64,000 nt of DNA, from contig NZ_NSLI01000003.1 of NCBI RefSeq assembly GCF_002288825.1, forward strand, positions 496,001 to 560,000, in the 5' to 3' direction. Made by a program: the position numbers and the translations under genes. Below are positions 42,774-51,707 of this stretch, piece after piece. This DNA is from Sphingomonas lenta (GTDB taxonomy: Bacteria > Pseudomonadota > Alphaproteobacteria > Sphingomonadales > Sphingomonadaceae). Within the stretch, counting starts at the first letter, position 1. Each line of letters opens with the position of its first letter. The notes under the pieces are model-generated. The model saw only the letters and a list, made by a program, of their open reading frames with translations. It searched no databases and was not told the DNA's origin.

Positions 42774-45281
42774 ATGAGCGCGCGCGAACGGGTGGGCGGC
42801 GGCCAGGTGACCGCCGTGCTCGGGCCGACCAACACGGGCAAGACGCATCTGGCGGTCGAGCGGATGTGCGGCCATTCCAGCGGGATCATCGGCTTTCCGC
42901 TCCGGCTGCTCGCGCGCGAGGTTTATGACCGCGTCGTCCGGATCAAGGGCCCCGAACGCGTCGCGCTGATCACGGGCGAGGAGAAGATCCTGCCGCCGGA
43001 CGCGCGCTGGTTCCTGTGCACCGCCGAGTCGATGCCGACCGACCGCGAGGTGAGCTTCCTCGCGCTCGACGAGGCGCAGCTGGGGGCGGATCCGGAGCGC
43101 GGCCACGTCTTTACCGACCGGCTGCTCCGCGCGCGCGGGCGCGAGGAGACGATGATCCTAGGGTCCGAGGCGCTCAGGCCGATGGTGCGCGCGCTGGTGC
43201 CGGACGCAGAGATCGTCGAGCGGCCGCGCTTCTCCACGCTGACCTACGCGGGCGCGAAGAAGATCAGCCGGCTGCCAAAACGCTCGGCGATCGTCGCCTT
43301 CTCGGCGGAGGAGGTGTACGCGGTCGCGGAGATGCTGCGGCGCCTGCGCGGCGGGGCGGCGGTGGTGATGGGGGCGCTGTCCCCGCGCACTAGGAACGCG
43401 CAGGTGCAGATGTTCCAGGCGGGCGAGGTCGACTATCTCGTCGCGACCGACGCGATCGGCATGGGGCTCAACATGGACGTGGCGCATGTCGCGTTCGCGT
43501 CGTTGAACAAGTTCGATGGCCGCCGCCAGAGGCGGCTTACCGTCGCCGAGATGGCGCAGATCGCGGGGCGCGCGGGGCGGCACCAGCGCGACGGGACGTT
43601 CGGCGCGATCACGGAGGAGGGGCCGGGCGCGTTCCTGCCTGAAGAGGTGCTCGCGATCGAGGAGCACCGTTTCCCTAGGCTCGAACAGCTCTACTGGCGC
43701 GAGGGCGAGCCGGACTTCTCGAGCGTCGACGCGCTGGTGGCGAGCCTGGAGCGCAAGCCCGAGCCGGGCGTACTGCGCGCCGCGCCGCAAGCGATCGACC
43801 TGGCGGTGCTGAAGAGGCTGGCGGACGAGGACTGGGTACGCGAGCGGGCACGGCATCCGTCCATGGTCAAGCGGCTATGGGCGGCGTGCGGCGTGCCGGA
43901 TTTCCGCAAGGTCGGGCTCGACCCGCATGCGCGTTTCGTGTCGCGGCTGTTCGGTTACTTGAGCGAGGGTGGGGGACATATCCCGCACCAATGGTTCGCC
44001 GACGAGATCACGCGGCTGGACACGGTGGCGGGCCACGTGGAGACGATCGCGGGGCGGATCGCGGCGGCGCGCAGCTGGGCGTATATCGCGCACCGGGCGG
44101 ACTGGCTGGCCGACCCCGCGCACTGGGCGGAGCGGACGCGCGGACTGGAAGAGCGGTTGTCGGATGCGCTCCACGCGGGCCTGACGCAGCGCTTCGTCGA
44201 CAAGCGCACGACGGCGCTGATCCGCCAGATCGGCGCGGACGCGGGCGTGCTGCCGGTGGTGGTCGGGCCGGAGGGCGAGGTGTCGGTCGAGGATCATCAC
44301 TTAGGGACGCTGGAAGGCTTCCGCTTTACCGTCGCGCCCGACGCGCGGGCGGCGGACAAGAAGCTGCTGCTCGCGGCGGCCGAGAAGCGGTTGAAGGGCG
44401 AGCGCGACAAGCGGGGCGCGTCGCTGGCGGACGCCGAGGATGCGACGATCACGCTGGACGACGTAGGCGGGCTGCACTGGGGCGGGCATCGCGTGGCTCT
44501 GCTCGCGCCCGGACCGTCGCTCGCCAGGCCCAAGCTGGTGCTGGAGCGCGACCTCGACTGCCTGGAGCGCGGGGCGCAGGGGCGCGTGCGCGAGCGGCTG
44601 GAGCGTTGGGTCGCCGAGCGGGTGGCGAAGCGTGCGCCCGTCTTGCGTGCGCTCGCCGAGCTGGCGCGCGATCCGGGGGCGACGCCGCACTTGCGCGTCG
44701 TGGCGGGCGCGCTGGAGGCGGCGGGCGGGATCGCCGCGCGGCTGCCATTGCGCGAGGCGGTGGACGCGCTCGCGCCCGACGAGCGCAAGCGGCTGCGCGG
44801 GCTGGGCGTGACGATCGGGGCGATGGACTTGTTCGACGCGCGGCTGCTGAAGCCGGAGGCGGCGCGGTTGCGGGCCACGCTGCTCGCGGTGCGCGGGCAG
44901 GCGGTCGAGCTGCCGCCCGCGGGTGCCACGGTACTGGCGCGGGGCGTGCCGGGCGCGGTGCTCGCTAGCGGGTTCCGGCCCTTGGCGGCGCAGGCGGTGC
45001 GCGTCGACCTGGTCGAGCGGATCGCGCGGGCGGCGCACGAGGGGCGGCAAGGCAGGAAGCCCTTCGCGCCCGACCCGGCGCTGGCGACGTCGATCGGCTT
45101 GGAGCCGGCGACGATGGAGCGGCTGATGGCGGAGCTGGGGTTCCGGGCGGCGAAGCCCGCGGGCGAGGAGGCTCGGCCGCAATGGGTGTGGCGCGGTCGA
45201 GCACCGACCCGGCGGGAGGAGCGGCCTACGCCTGCGCCCGACAACGCCTTCGCCGCGCTGGCGGGCTGGGGGCGTCGTTGA
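42774..45281 (+). CDS. SUV3-like superfamily 2 RNA/DNA helicase
   Basis: This 835-aa protein has Walker A GPTNTGKT at 17-24, Walker B LALDEAQLGAD near 96-106, and C-terminal helicase motifs DAIGMGLNMDV and QIAGRAGRHQRDGTFG. A long Arg/Ala-rich region specific to alphaproteobacteria follows. The core is closest to mitochondrial SUV3 RNA helicases, which act in RNA turnover; a role in RNA processing is therefore likely. The following S4-domain RNA-binding gene starts 11 nt later. No clear ribosome binding site precedes ATG 42774. Confidence 0.85.
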   Translation: MSARERVGGGQVTAVLGPTNTGKTHLAVERMCGHSSGIIGFPLRLLAREVYDRVVRIKGPERVALITGEEKILPPDARWFLCTAESMPTDREVSFLALDEAQLGADPERGHVFTDRLLRARGREETMILGSEALRPMVRALVPDAEIVERPRFSTLTYAGAKKISRLPKRSAIVAFSAEEVYAVAEMLRRLRGGAAVVMGALSPRTRNAQVQMFQAGEVDYLVATDAIGMGLNMDVAHVAFASLNKFDGRRQRRLTVAEMAQIAGRAGRHQRDGTFGAITEEGPGAFLPEEVLAIEEHRFPRLEQLYWREGEPDFSSVDALVASLERKPEPGVLRAAPQAIDLAVLKRLADEDWVRERARHPSMVKRLWAACGVPDFRKVGLDPHARFVSRLFGYLSEGGGHIPHQWFADEITRLDTVAGHVETIAGRIAAARSWAYIAHRADWLADPAHWAERTRGLEERLSDALHAGLTQRFVDKRTTALIRQIGADAGVLPVVVGPEGEVSVEDHHLGTLEGFRFTVAPDARAADKKLLLAAAEKRLKGERDKRGASLADAEDATITLDDVGGLHWGGHRVALLAPGPSLARPKLVLERDLDCLERGAQGRVRERLERWVAERVAKRAPVLRALAELARDPGATPHLRVVAGALEAAGGIAARLPLREAVDALAPDERKRLRGLGVTIGAMDLFDARLLKPEAARLRATLLAVRGQAVELPPAGATVLARGVPGAVLASGFRPLAAQAVRVDLVERIARAAHEGRQGRKPFAPDPALATSIGLEPATMERLMAELGFRAAKPAGEEARPQWVWRGRAPTRREERPTPAPDNAFAALAGWGRR

Positions 45282-45292
45282 GCGCGGGCGCC

Positions 45293-45568
45293 ATGCGGCT
45301 CGACCGCTTCCTGTGGTGGGCCCGGCTGGCAAAGACGCGGTCCGCCGCCCAGGCGATCGCGGAGGGCGGGCACTTCCGGATCAGCGGGCGCGTGATCGAG
45401 AAAGCGCACTGCCCGGTGCGCGTCGGCGACGTGCTCACCTATCCGGCGCACGGGCGGGTGCGGGTGGTGCGCGTGGAGGCGCTGCCGACGCGCCGCGGAC
45501 CGGCTCTGGAGGCGCAGGGGTGCTATACGGATCTAGCTGAGGGGGAGCAGGTAACAGGGAACAGGTAG
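45293..45568 (+). CDS. S4-domain RNA-binding protein (Hsp15-like)
   Basis: This 91-aa protein begins with the S4 fold (MRLDRFLWWARLAKTRSAAQAIAEGG), as in Hsp15/HslR, which binds free 50S subunits carrying nascent chains. The last 7 to 8 codons (EQVTGNR, 45544-45565) and the stop lie inside a repeat that continues past the gene, so the C-terminus has been replaced or extended by repeat sequence. The order helicase - S4 - FdxA - CarD is typical of the group. Confidence 0.87.
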   Translation: MRLDRFLWWARLAKTRSAAQAIAEGGHFRISGRVIEKAHCPVRVGDVLTYPAHGRVRVVRVEALPTRRGPALEAQGCYTDLAEGEQVTGNR

Positions 45569-45618
45569 CAGGTAGCAGGTGTCGGGCCCTGTTCCCTGCT
45601 CCCTCCTTCCTGCTCCCC
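45541..45618 (+). repeat. AGCAGG/AACAGG repeat with hairpin, overlapping the S4 gene end
   Basis: The left side reads GGGGGAGCAGG then ACAGGGAACAGG, followed by tandem AGCAGGT units at 45567-45580. The right side (45588-45618) carries CCCTGTTCCCTGCTCC and CCTGCTCCCCCC, complementary to the left. It can form a long imperfect hairpin and may terminate transcription after the S4 gene. Confidence 0.7.
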
Positions 45619-45714
45619 CCTCACTGCAAACGTCTCGCAACAAAGCCGGAACGATTGACGACGCCCAAGCGCTCTGCATAGCAGGGCCGAACGCCTTAGG
45701 AGCCTAGCCGAGCA

Positions 45715-46056
45715 ATGACCTACGTCGTCACCGACGCCTGCATCCGCTGCAAGTACATGGACTGCGTCGAGGTGTGCCCGGTGGACTGCTTCTACGAGGG
45801 TGAGACGATGCTGGTCATCAACCCGTCCGAGTGCATCGACTGCGGCGTGTGCGAGCCCGAATGCCCCGCCGAGGCGATCCTGCCCGACACCGAGTCGGGG
45901 CTGGAGCAGTGGCTGGAGCTCAACGCGACCTTCTCGGCCAGCTGGCCCAACGTCACGCGCAAGGCGGATCAGACCCCCGCCGACGCCGACGAGCACAAGG
46001 GCGAGGCGGGCAAGTACGAAAAATATTTCACGCCGAATCCGGGTGCCGGCGACTGA
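45715..46056 (+). CDS. fdxA: 7Fe ferredoxin
   Basis: This 113-aa protein of the FdxA type carries one 3Fe-4S and one 4Fe-4S cluster, with ligands in [17 protein letters not shown] (residues 9-25) and [12 protein letters not shown] (about 40-51). Length and C-terminal extension are standard. It is an electron carrier; the adjacent CarD gene is the conserved neighbour. A TTGACG at 45655-45660 with ATAGCA 17 nt on may be its promoter, but this is weak. Confidence 0.95.
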   Translation: MTYVVTDACIRCKYMDCVEVCPVDCFYEGETMLVINPSECIDCGVCEPECPAEAILPDTESGLEQWLELNATFSASWPNVTRKADQTPADADEHKGEAGKYEKYFTPNPGAGD

Positions 46057-46263
46057 TCCACGGCTTTCATGGTTAATCGGGTCAGCCCTTCTGACTGATC
46101 CGGCTGGTTTTTCCGCGCAAGCTATGTTAAAGGACCGTGACGGACGCGACGTGGCGTCCGGCAGGAGTGTAACTTAGCCCTTCCCCAAGCGCCGGCATTG
46201 CGACGGGTCGCACCTTTCCTATGTCGCTGCGCTGACGGTTCTAGTTTCCGGAAAGGTCCGTTG

Positions 46264-46797
46264 ATGGCTTCCAAGGCCCTGTCCTTCGATGTCGGCGATT
46301 ATGTCGTGTATCCCAAGCACGGCGTCGGCCGCGTGATCGAGCTGCAAAAGCAGGAGATCGCCGGCGCGTCGCTGGAGCTGTACGTTCTGCGTTTCGAGAA
46401 GGAGCGCATGACGCTCCGCGTCCCCACCAACAAGGCCGAGTCGGTCGGCATGCGCAAGCTGTCGAGCGACAAGACGCTGCGCGAGGCGCTGGAGACGCTG
46501 AAGGGCAAGCCCAAGGTGAAGCGCACCATGTGGTCCAGGCGGGCGCAGGAATATGAGGCGAAGATCAACTCGGGTGACCTGGTGTCGATCGCCGAGGTGA
46601 CGCGCGACCTGTTCCGCGCCGACGACCAGCCGGAGCAGAGCTATTCCGAGCGGCAGATCTTCGAGGCCGCCTGCTCGCGCCTCGCGCGCGAGCTCGCCGC
46701 GATGGAGGAGACGGACGAGAAGAAGGCGCAGGAGAAGATCTTGGACATCCTCCGCGCCGCGGCCGCGATCTACAACAAGGAGAAGCCGGCGGCGTAA
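46264..46797 (+). CDS. carD: CarD-family transcription regulator
   Basis: This 177-aa protein has an N-terminal CarD/TRCF Tudor-like domain that binds the RNA polymerase beta subunit (FDVGDYVVYPKHGVGRVIE near 8-26) and a helical C-terminal domain that contacts promoter DNA. CarD stabilises open complexes, especially at rRNA promoters. ATG 46264 (MASKAL) fits the family and has GGAAAGG upstream; the open frame extends 22 codons further but lacks family similarity. It ends in a clear terminator. Confidence 0.94.
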   Translation: MASKALSFDVGDYVVYPKHGVGRVIELQKQEIAGASLELYVLRFEKERMTLRVPTNKAESVGMRKLSSDKTLREALETLKGKPKVKRTMWSRRAQEYEAKINSGDLVSIAEVTRDLFRADDQPEQSYSERQIFEAACSRLARELAAMEETDEKKAQEKILDILRAAAAIYNKEKPAA

Positions 46798-46821
46798 GCC
46801 TCGCGGTTTCGGTGACCTGAG

Positions 46822-46856
46822 AAGGGCGGTCCCGGTAGGGGCCGCCCTTTCCGTTT
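46822..46856 (+). terminator. intrinsic terminator of carD
   Basis: A stem of AAGGGCGG(T)CCC pairs with GGG(G)CCGCCCTT around a GGTA loop, followed by TTTCCGTTT, 24 nt after the carD stop. Confidence 0.8.
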
Positions 46857-46909
46857 GTGCGGTTCCCGACTGTGTGTTACCTTCCTAGCACACGAACGGG
46901 AGGATCATC

Positions 46910-47632
46910 ATGCGCATACTCGGTTTGCTGGTCATGCTGCCGCTCATCGCCTGTTCGGCGGGCAAGGCGGAGTCGGGCGAGGCGGCGGAGGCGCGGGGTA
47001 GGGGGCCGACGCGCGACTATGACGTGTCGGGCTTCACGGCGGTCAATCTACGCGGTGCGGACGACGTCGAGGTGCGTGTCGGGCCGGGCTTCTCCGTCCG
47101 CGCGCAGGGGCCGGAGGAGGAGCTCGACCGGCTGGAGATCGTGCGCGACGGCGACACGCTGCAGGTAGGGCGCAAGAGGGGCTCGGGCTGGAACTGGGGC
47201 AAGTCGGAGGGCGTCACCGTGTTCGTCACCATGCCGAGCATCGCCGCGGTGGGCCTCGCCGGATCGGGCGACCTGGCGGTGGACCGCGTCGACGGCGAGC
47301 GGTTCAAGGCGTCGCTCGCCGGGTCGGGCAACCTGTCGCTCGGCGCGTTGCGCGTCGAGGACGCGGAGCTGTCGCTCGCCGGATCGGGCGACCTCACGGG
47401 TGCGGGCGTCGCGCGGCGGCTCGCGGTCAAGCTCGCGGGATCGGGCGACGTCGACGCGCGCCAGCTCACCGCATCGGAGGCGGTGGTGTCGCTCGCCGGG
47501 TCGGGCGACGTGCGCGCGACGGTGAACGGGCCGGTCAACGTCAACCTGGTCGGATCGGGCGACGTGGAGCTGGGCGGCGACGCGCGCTGCACGATCTCGA
47601 AGCGCGGATCGGGCGAGGTGCGCTGCCGCTGA
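46910..47632 (+). CDS. DUF2807 (head GIN domain) lipoprotein
   Basis: This 240-aa protein has lipobox LIAC (Cys15), followed by a right-handed beta-helix-like domain made of short repeats containing L-A-G-S-G-[DN]: GLAGSGDLA, SLAGSGNLS, SLAGSGDLT, KLAGSGDVD, SLAGSGDVR and LVGSGDVE. This is the DUF2807 repeat. The function is unknown; it is probably an anchored surface or periplasmic protein. The next gene encodes a second, diverged DUF2807 protein. Confidence 0.85.
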   Translation: MRILGLLVMLPLIACSAGKAESGEAAEARGRGPTRDYDVSGFTAVNLRGADDVEVRVGPGFSVRAQGPEEELDRLEIVRDGDTLQVGRKRGSGWNWGKSEGVTVFVTMPSIAAVGLAGSGDLAVDRVDGERFKASLAGSGNLSLGALRVEDAELSLAGSGDLTGAGVARRLAVKLAGSGDVDARQLTASEAVVSLAGSGDVRATVNGPVNVNLVGSGDVELGGDARCTISKRGSGEVRCR

Positions 47633-47667
47633 TTGACGTGGGCCACGCGCGGGTGCGAGCAAGGGGC

Positions 47668-48384
47668 ATGATCCGCCTCCCGCTCGCGCTCGCGCTCCTC
47701 GCCGTTCCCGCCGCCGCGACGCCGCAGAGCGTCGACCCGCGGGGGCCGGCCGAACGCCGAGAACTGGTCGGCAGCTTCGACCGGGTACGGATCGACGGGC
47801 CGTTGGAGGTCGTGTTCCGGCCCGGATCGCCGTCCGCGCGCGTGATCGGCGACCGGCGCGCGATCGAGGACGTGGACATAAGCGCGGACGGCTCGACGCT
47901 CCGGCTGCGCCGCTTCGGGCTGAATGCCGACGACGGCGCGCGCGTCGCGTCCGGCGCACCGATCCGGGTGGCGTTATCGTCGCCCGCGCTGCGGGCGGCG
48001 TCGGTGTCGGCGGGCGCGCGGCTCCAGGCGGCGCGGATGCGCGGGCCGCAGGTGGACCTGGCGGTCAACGGCGCGGGCGCGATCGAGGCGGGCGAGGTCA
48101 CGGGCGACCAGCTGTCGGCGATCCTGGTCGGGCCGGGGACGATCACGCTGTCCGGCAAGGCGCGGACGGCGCGGCTGGCGGTGAACGGGCCGGGGCGCAT
48201 CGACGCGTCGGGGCTGGAGGTCGGCGACCTCACCGTGCTGCAGGACGGGCCCGGCGAGACGAAAGCGGCGGCGCGCTACACGGCCAAGGTGACGAACGCC
48301 GGTCTGGGCCTGGTGGAGGTCGCGGGGCGGCCGAAATGCACGGTCAGCGCGCGCGCCGGCGGGCCGGTGCGGTGCGGGAAATGA
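47668..48384 (+). CDS. DUF2807 (head GIN domain) exported protein, diverged paralogue
   Basis: This 238-aa protein has a cleavable signal peptide (ends near AAATPQ, residue 20) without a lipobox Cys. Its DUF2807 domain has the GSG repeats largely replaced by NGAG, VGPG, NGPG and QDGPG turns. AAGGGG precedes ATG 47668. It lies 35 nt downstream of the first paralogue, a tandem duplication that has diverged into a lipidated and a soluble form. Confidence 0.82.
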   Translation: MIRLPLALALLAVPAAATPQSVDPRGPAERRELVGSFDRVRIDGPLEVVFRPGSPSARVIGDRRAIEDVDISADGSTLRLRRFGLNADDGARVASGAPIRVALSSPALRAASVSAGARLQAARMRGPQVDLAVNGAGAIEAGEVTGDQLSAILVGPGTITLSGKARTARLAVNGPGRIDASGLEVGDLTVLQDGPGETKAAARYTAKVTNAGLGLVEVAGRPKCTVSARAGGPVRCGK

Positions 48385-48390
48385 GCTAAT

Positions 48391-48415
48391 CCTCCCCCGC
48401 TGGGAGCGGGGGAGG
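48391..48415. terminator. bidirectional hairpin between convergent genes
   Basis: A perfect 11-bp stem CCTCCCCCGCT-GGG-AGCGGGGGAGG in the 39-nt gap between the DUF2807 and DUF1489 stops. It has the end sequence of the TCCTCCCC repeat family and is probably its minimal form. Confidence 0.75.
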
Positions 48416-48423
48416 AACTTAGG

Positions 48424-48828
48424 TTAGAGCAGCGCCAGCTCCGCTAGCCTGCCCACCAGCGACGGCGGCAGCGTCGCGACGCCCGTGTCGTCGCCCGCTA
48501 GGTCGATCGGCGCGTCGGCGTGCTCGAGGTAGCGCCAGCCCTGATGCGCGCGCTTGGGGCGGGCCTGGACGACGATCACTTCCGGGTCGAGGTGGATCGC
48601 GCAGCGGCCGCCCTCCGCCTCGCCGAAGCGGATGATGGGCGAGCGGGCCACCAACTGGTGCTTGACGATCCAATAGAGCGAGCCCTGACCGGCCACCTCC
48701 TCGTGCCGCTTGGGCAGGAAGCGCGTGGACAGGAAGCACTGCCCCGACGCGCCCCGCGCGCGCCAGCGGGCGGCGAGCTGGTCGACGGAGGTGACGCCGA
48801 ACGCGACCTTGGTGAGATGTAGCGGCAT
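48424..48828 (-). CDS. DUF1489-family protein
   Basis: This 134-aa protein begins MPLHLTKVAFGVTSVDQLAARW and contains FLSTRFLPKRHEEVAGQGSLYWIVKHQLVARSPI-type core and QGWRYLE; both are typical of DUF1489, a conserved alphaproteobacterial family without known function. No signal peptide. It stands alone, with convergent and same-strand neighbours at a distance. Confidence 0.85.
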   Translation of the reverse strand: MPLHLTKVAFGVTSVDQLAARWRARGASGQCFLSTRFLPKRHEEVAGQGSLYWIVKHQLVARSPIIRFGEAEGGRCAIHLDPEVIVVQARPKRAHQGWRYLEHADAPIDLAGDDTGVATLPPSLVGRLAELALL

Positions 48829-48933
48829 TTCAGTTACTTGGCGTCGCGCAAGGGATTAGCAAGGCTAGTCCCGCGCAATCGGCGACGCCGAGCGGCCGGC
48901 GCGGCCAGCAGCCGCGACCGACGAAGCTTGGGC

Positions 48934-49012
48934 TTCGCCCAAGCTGCTGGCACGCAGGCGGAACGGTGCTGTACGTCGGGTAAGAAGCGGGACCCCGGCT
49001 CAAGGCCGGGGT
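48934..49012 (-). terminator. hairpins downstream of mgtE, including REP-like CCCCGGC palindrome
   Basis: ACCCCGGC-TCAAG-GCCGGGGT (48992-49012) is a perfect 8-bp stem about 20 nt past the mgtE stop. A related palindrome CCCCGGC-CTTC-GCCGGGG lies past rlmE at 63116-63133. A second stem, GCTTGGGC-TTC-GCCCAAGC, lies near 48936-48954. Together they fill most of the 203-nt gap. Confidence 0.65.
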
Positions 49013-49031
49013 GACGGGAAAAGGGCGATCC

Positions 49032-50456
49032 CTATCCCACCAAACCCGACGCCGTCGCCAAGCCCAGGAAGGCCAGAAAGCCGATGGAGTCGGTTATCAT
49101 GGTGACGAAGATGGACGAGGCTACCGCAGGGTCGGCACCCGCGCGTTCCAGCGTGAGCGGGGCGAGTACGCCGACGGCCGCGGCTACGACTACGTTGGTC
49201 ATCATGGCGGCGGCGATCACCAGCCCCAGCCTGGTTGCGTCGGAGACACCCAGCGTGAGTGAAAAGACTAGACTGACCCCCAGCCCGATTAGCAGCGCGA
49301 CAGTGGCGCCGTTGAGGAAGGCGACGCGCAGCTCGCGCCCGATCGCGCGGGCGGTGTTGGAACGGGTGAGCTGATTGGTGGCGAGCGCGCGCACCGTCAC
49401 CGCCAGCGTCTGCGTGCCCGCGTTGCCGCCGACGCCCGCCACGATCGGCATGAGGGCGGCGAGCAGAGCCATTTGGGCGATGGAGCCGCCGAACAGGTAC
49501 ACGATGGAGGCGGGAACGAGCGCCGTGAACAGGTTGGAGATGAGCCAGCGGACGCGGCTCTTGTAGCTGTCGAGCACGGGTTCGTTGATGTCGCCCTCGT
49601 CGACGCCCGACAGCAGCAGCGCGTCCTCCGACGCCTCTTCCTGGATAATGTGGACGATGTCGTCGACGGTGATCATGCCGACGAGCCGCCCCGCGCCGTC
49701 CACCACGGCGGCGGAGATGAGCGCGTACTTTTGGAAGCGGAGCGCCACCTCCTCCTGGTCCATGTCGACGGGGATCAGCGTCTGTTCGCGGGTCATCACG
49801 TCGCCGATGCAGATGCTGCGCGGCGTCCGGAGCACCCAGGAAAGTTTGCACGTTCCGATCGGGCGATGGCCGGGATCGACGACGTAGATCTCCCAGAAGT
49901 CGGTGGTGAGCTCGTCGTGGCCGCGTAAGTAGTCGAGCACGTCGCCGACCGTCCAATGCTCCGGCACCGCGATCAGCTCGCGCTGCATCAGGCGACCGGC
50001 GGACTCCTCGGGATAGGAAAGCGCTTCCTCGATCGCGGCGCGCTCGTCCGGCTCCATGGCGCGCAGGACCTCGCGCTGGTCCTCCGGCTCCATGTCCTCG
50101 ATGATCGCGACGGCGTCGTCCGTGTCGAGCTCGGACGCGATCTCGGCGACCTGGGCGGGCTCGAGTTCGTCGATCAGGTCCTCACGGACCCAGTCGTTCA
50201 TCTCCGCGAACACGTCCGCGTCGAGCAGGTCGGCGACCGCGACCGCGAGCGCGGGGCGGCGGTCGGCGGGGGTGAGCTCGAACAGGTCGGCGACGTCGGC
50301 GGGGTGGAGCGGCTCGACGAGCGCGCGCGCACCCTCCGCGTCGCCCGCCTCGACGCGGTCGAGCACCTCCTCCACGAACTCGGGGCGCAGCCGATCGTCC
50401 TCGTCCAGCTGCGTGTCGTCGGCGGCGGCCGCGGGGTGCGGTCTCACGTCGCTCAT
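49032..50456 (-). CDS. mgtE: magnesium transporter MgtE
   Basis: This 474-aa Mg2+ channel has the domain order N-terminal superhelical MgtE_N domain (about 35-140, acidic; ELDTDDAVAIIEDMEPED), two CBS domains (about 150-270) that gate the channel by sensing cytosolic Mg2+, and a five-helix C-terminal pore (about 300-474) with GVGGNAGTQTLAVTVRAL. Length and motifs are complete. No M-box riboswitch is visible in the 114-nt gap to the divergent ppiB gene. Confidence 0.93.
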   Translation of the reverse strand: MSDVRPHPAAAADDTQLDEDDRLRPEFVEEVLDRVEAGDAEGARALVEPLHPADVADLFELTPADRRPALAVAVADLLDADVFAEMNDWVREDLIDELEPAQVAEIASELDTDDAVAIIEDMEPEDQREVLRAMEPDERAAIEEALSYPEESAGRLMQRELIAVPEHWTVGDVLDYLRGHDELTTDFWEIYVVDPGHRPIGTCKLSWVLRTPRSICIGDVMTREQTLIPVDMDQEEVALRFQKYALISAAVVDGAGRLVGMITVDDIVHIIQEEASEDALLLSGVDEGDINEPVLDSYKSRVRWLISNLFTALVPASIVYLFGGSIAQMALLAALMPIVAGVGGNAGTQTLAVTVRALATNQLTRSNTARAIGRELRVAFLNGATVALLIGLGVSLVFSLTLGVSDATRLGLVIAAAMMTNVVVAAAVGVLAPLTLERAGADPAVASSIFVTMITDSIGFLAFLGLATASGLVG

Positions 50457-50570
50457 GGCCGCCCTCCCTCCGTGCGAATGGCTCGGCCCGCCTCTAACAG
50501 CCCCCGCCCGATTTGCCAGCGGGGCGGGGCGACACTAGGTGCGCGGGCCGAGACATCAGGAGTTGCACTC

Positions 50571-51026
50571 ATGGCCGACCAGTTCAGCACGCTCACCTTC
50601 ACGCTCGATGGGGGCGACGTCGTGATCCGCCTGCGGCCCGACCTGGCGCCGAACCACGTCCAGCGCATCGGCGAGCTGGCGAACGAGGGTTTCTACGACG
50701 GCGTGGTGTTCCACCGCGTGATCCCGGGCTTCATGGCCCAGGGCGGCGATCCCACGGGCACGGGGATGAGCGGGTCGGACAAGCCCAACCTCGCCCAGGA
50801 GTTCAACAAGGAGCCGCACGTGCGCGGCACCTGCTCGATGGCGCGGACCAACGACCCGAACTCGGCCAACTCGCAGTTCTTCATCTGCTTCGACGACGCG
50901 CGCTTCCTCGACGGCCAGTACACGGTCTGGGGCCAGGTGGAGCAGGGCATGGAGCTGATCGACGCGCTGCCCACCGGCGAGCCGCCGCGCAACCCCGGCA
51001 AGATCGTGCGCGCCCGGGCGGAGTGA
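50571..51026 (+). CDS. ppiB: cyclophilin-type peptidyl-prolyl isomerase
   Basis: This 151-aa single-domain cyclophilin without signal peptide is cytoplasmic (PpiB type). Active-site residues are in VVFHRVIPGFMAQGGDPTGTG and SQFFICFDD. AGGAG lies about 10 nt before ATG 50571. A GC-rich hairpin (GGCCCCCGCC/GGCGGCGGGCC, 51029-51052) follows the stop and may end transcription. Confidence 0.93.
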   Translation: MADQFSTLTFTLDGGDVVIRLRPDLAPNHVQRIGELANEGFYDGVVFHRVIPGFMAQGGDPTGTGMSGSDKPNLAQEFNKEPHVRGTCSMARTNDPNSANSQFFICFDDARFLDGQYTVWGQVEQGMELIDALPTGEPPRNPGKIVRARAE

Positions 51027-51114
51027 CGGGCCCCCGCCGGCGGCGGGCCGGTAGGGAACCAACGGCGCGCTGAACGGTACGGAAGCTAACTCAGGTTGCT
51101 TCCGGACCGGGGCC

Positions 51115-51453
51115 ATGTCGAATACGCATTATCTGCGGGACAGGGCGAAGGCCTGCCGCGCGCTGGCGCTGGAGGTCGGCGACGCGGACACCGCGCGCGA
51201 CCTTTTCGCGCTCGCTAACTTGTATGACGAGCAGGCCGCCTCGCGCGTTCGCGACGAGCGGCCGGTCGACGCGGCGCCGCTCGATCCCGAACTGCTGCGG
51301 GGCGGCGCGGAGACGTTGCTCTACTGCCACGATCGCGCGGCGGACTTTCACGCCGCGGCCGCGTGCGCGCGCCGCCCGGAGGACGCGGCCAGCTTCCGCG
51401 AGCTGGCGCGCCTCTTCGACCGGCGCGCGGAGACGGTGCTGCCCTCGCTCTGA
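51115..51453 (+). CDS. small helical protein of unknown function
   Basis: This 112-aa protein is all helical by composition and begins MSNTHYLRDRAKACRALAL. Two segments (ARDLFALANLYDEQA and ASFRELARLFDRRAE) look like repeats of one another, suggesting a duplicated helical hairpin. Such proteins are frequent in sphingomonads; the role is not known. It ends 11 nt before a convergent small gene. Confidence 0.65.
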   Translation: MSNTHYLRDRAKACRALALEVGDADTARDLFALANLYDEQAASRVRDERPVDAAPLDPELLRGGAETLLYCHDRAADFHAAAACARRPEDAASFRELARLFDRRAETVLPSL

Positions 51454-51464
51454 CGCGGGGCGGG

Positions 51465-51707
51465 CTAGGCCTCCTCCGCCATCTCGCGGCGAGCGCCGGT
51501 CAGCATCTTGCGCGCGATCTCGCGGACGGCCTCGTCGTCCTTGGTGCCGTCGCGGGCATAGTCGCCCAGGTGGTCCAGGCTGCCCTCGATATAGTCGAGC
51601 AGGCCGGGATGCCGGCGCTCGACATATTCGATCGTCTTGAACAGCACGTGCTCGGCCGCGATCTCGCGGCGGCGGGCTTGAACGGCGGTGTCGGTCTGGT
51701 CGGTCAT
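51465..51707 (-). CDS. small helical protein of unknown function
   Basis: This 80-aa protein begins MTDQTDTAVQARRREIAAEHVLFKTIEYVERRHPG; it is charged, with no membrane segment. GGAGAAC lies 3 to 9 nt before ATG 51707, and composition and ribosome binding site support a real gene although the frame stays open far upstream, antisense to the protease gene. It is divergent from the site-2 protease gene. Confidence 0.68.
   Translation of the reverse strand: MTDQTDTAVQARRREIAAEHVLFKTIEYVERRHPGLLDYIEGSLDHLGDYARDGTKDDEAVREIARKMLTGARREMAEEA

Noticed and set aside
50457..50570. M-box Mg2+ riboswitch upstream of mgtE
   Set aside because: The gap is too short and shows none of the conserved stems.
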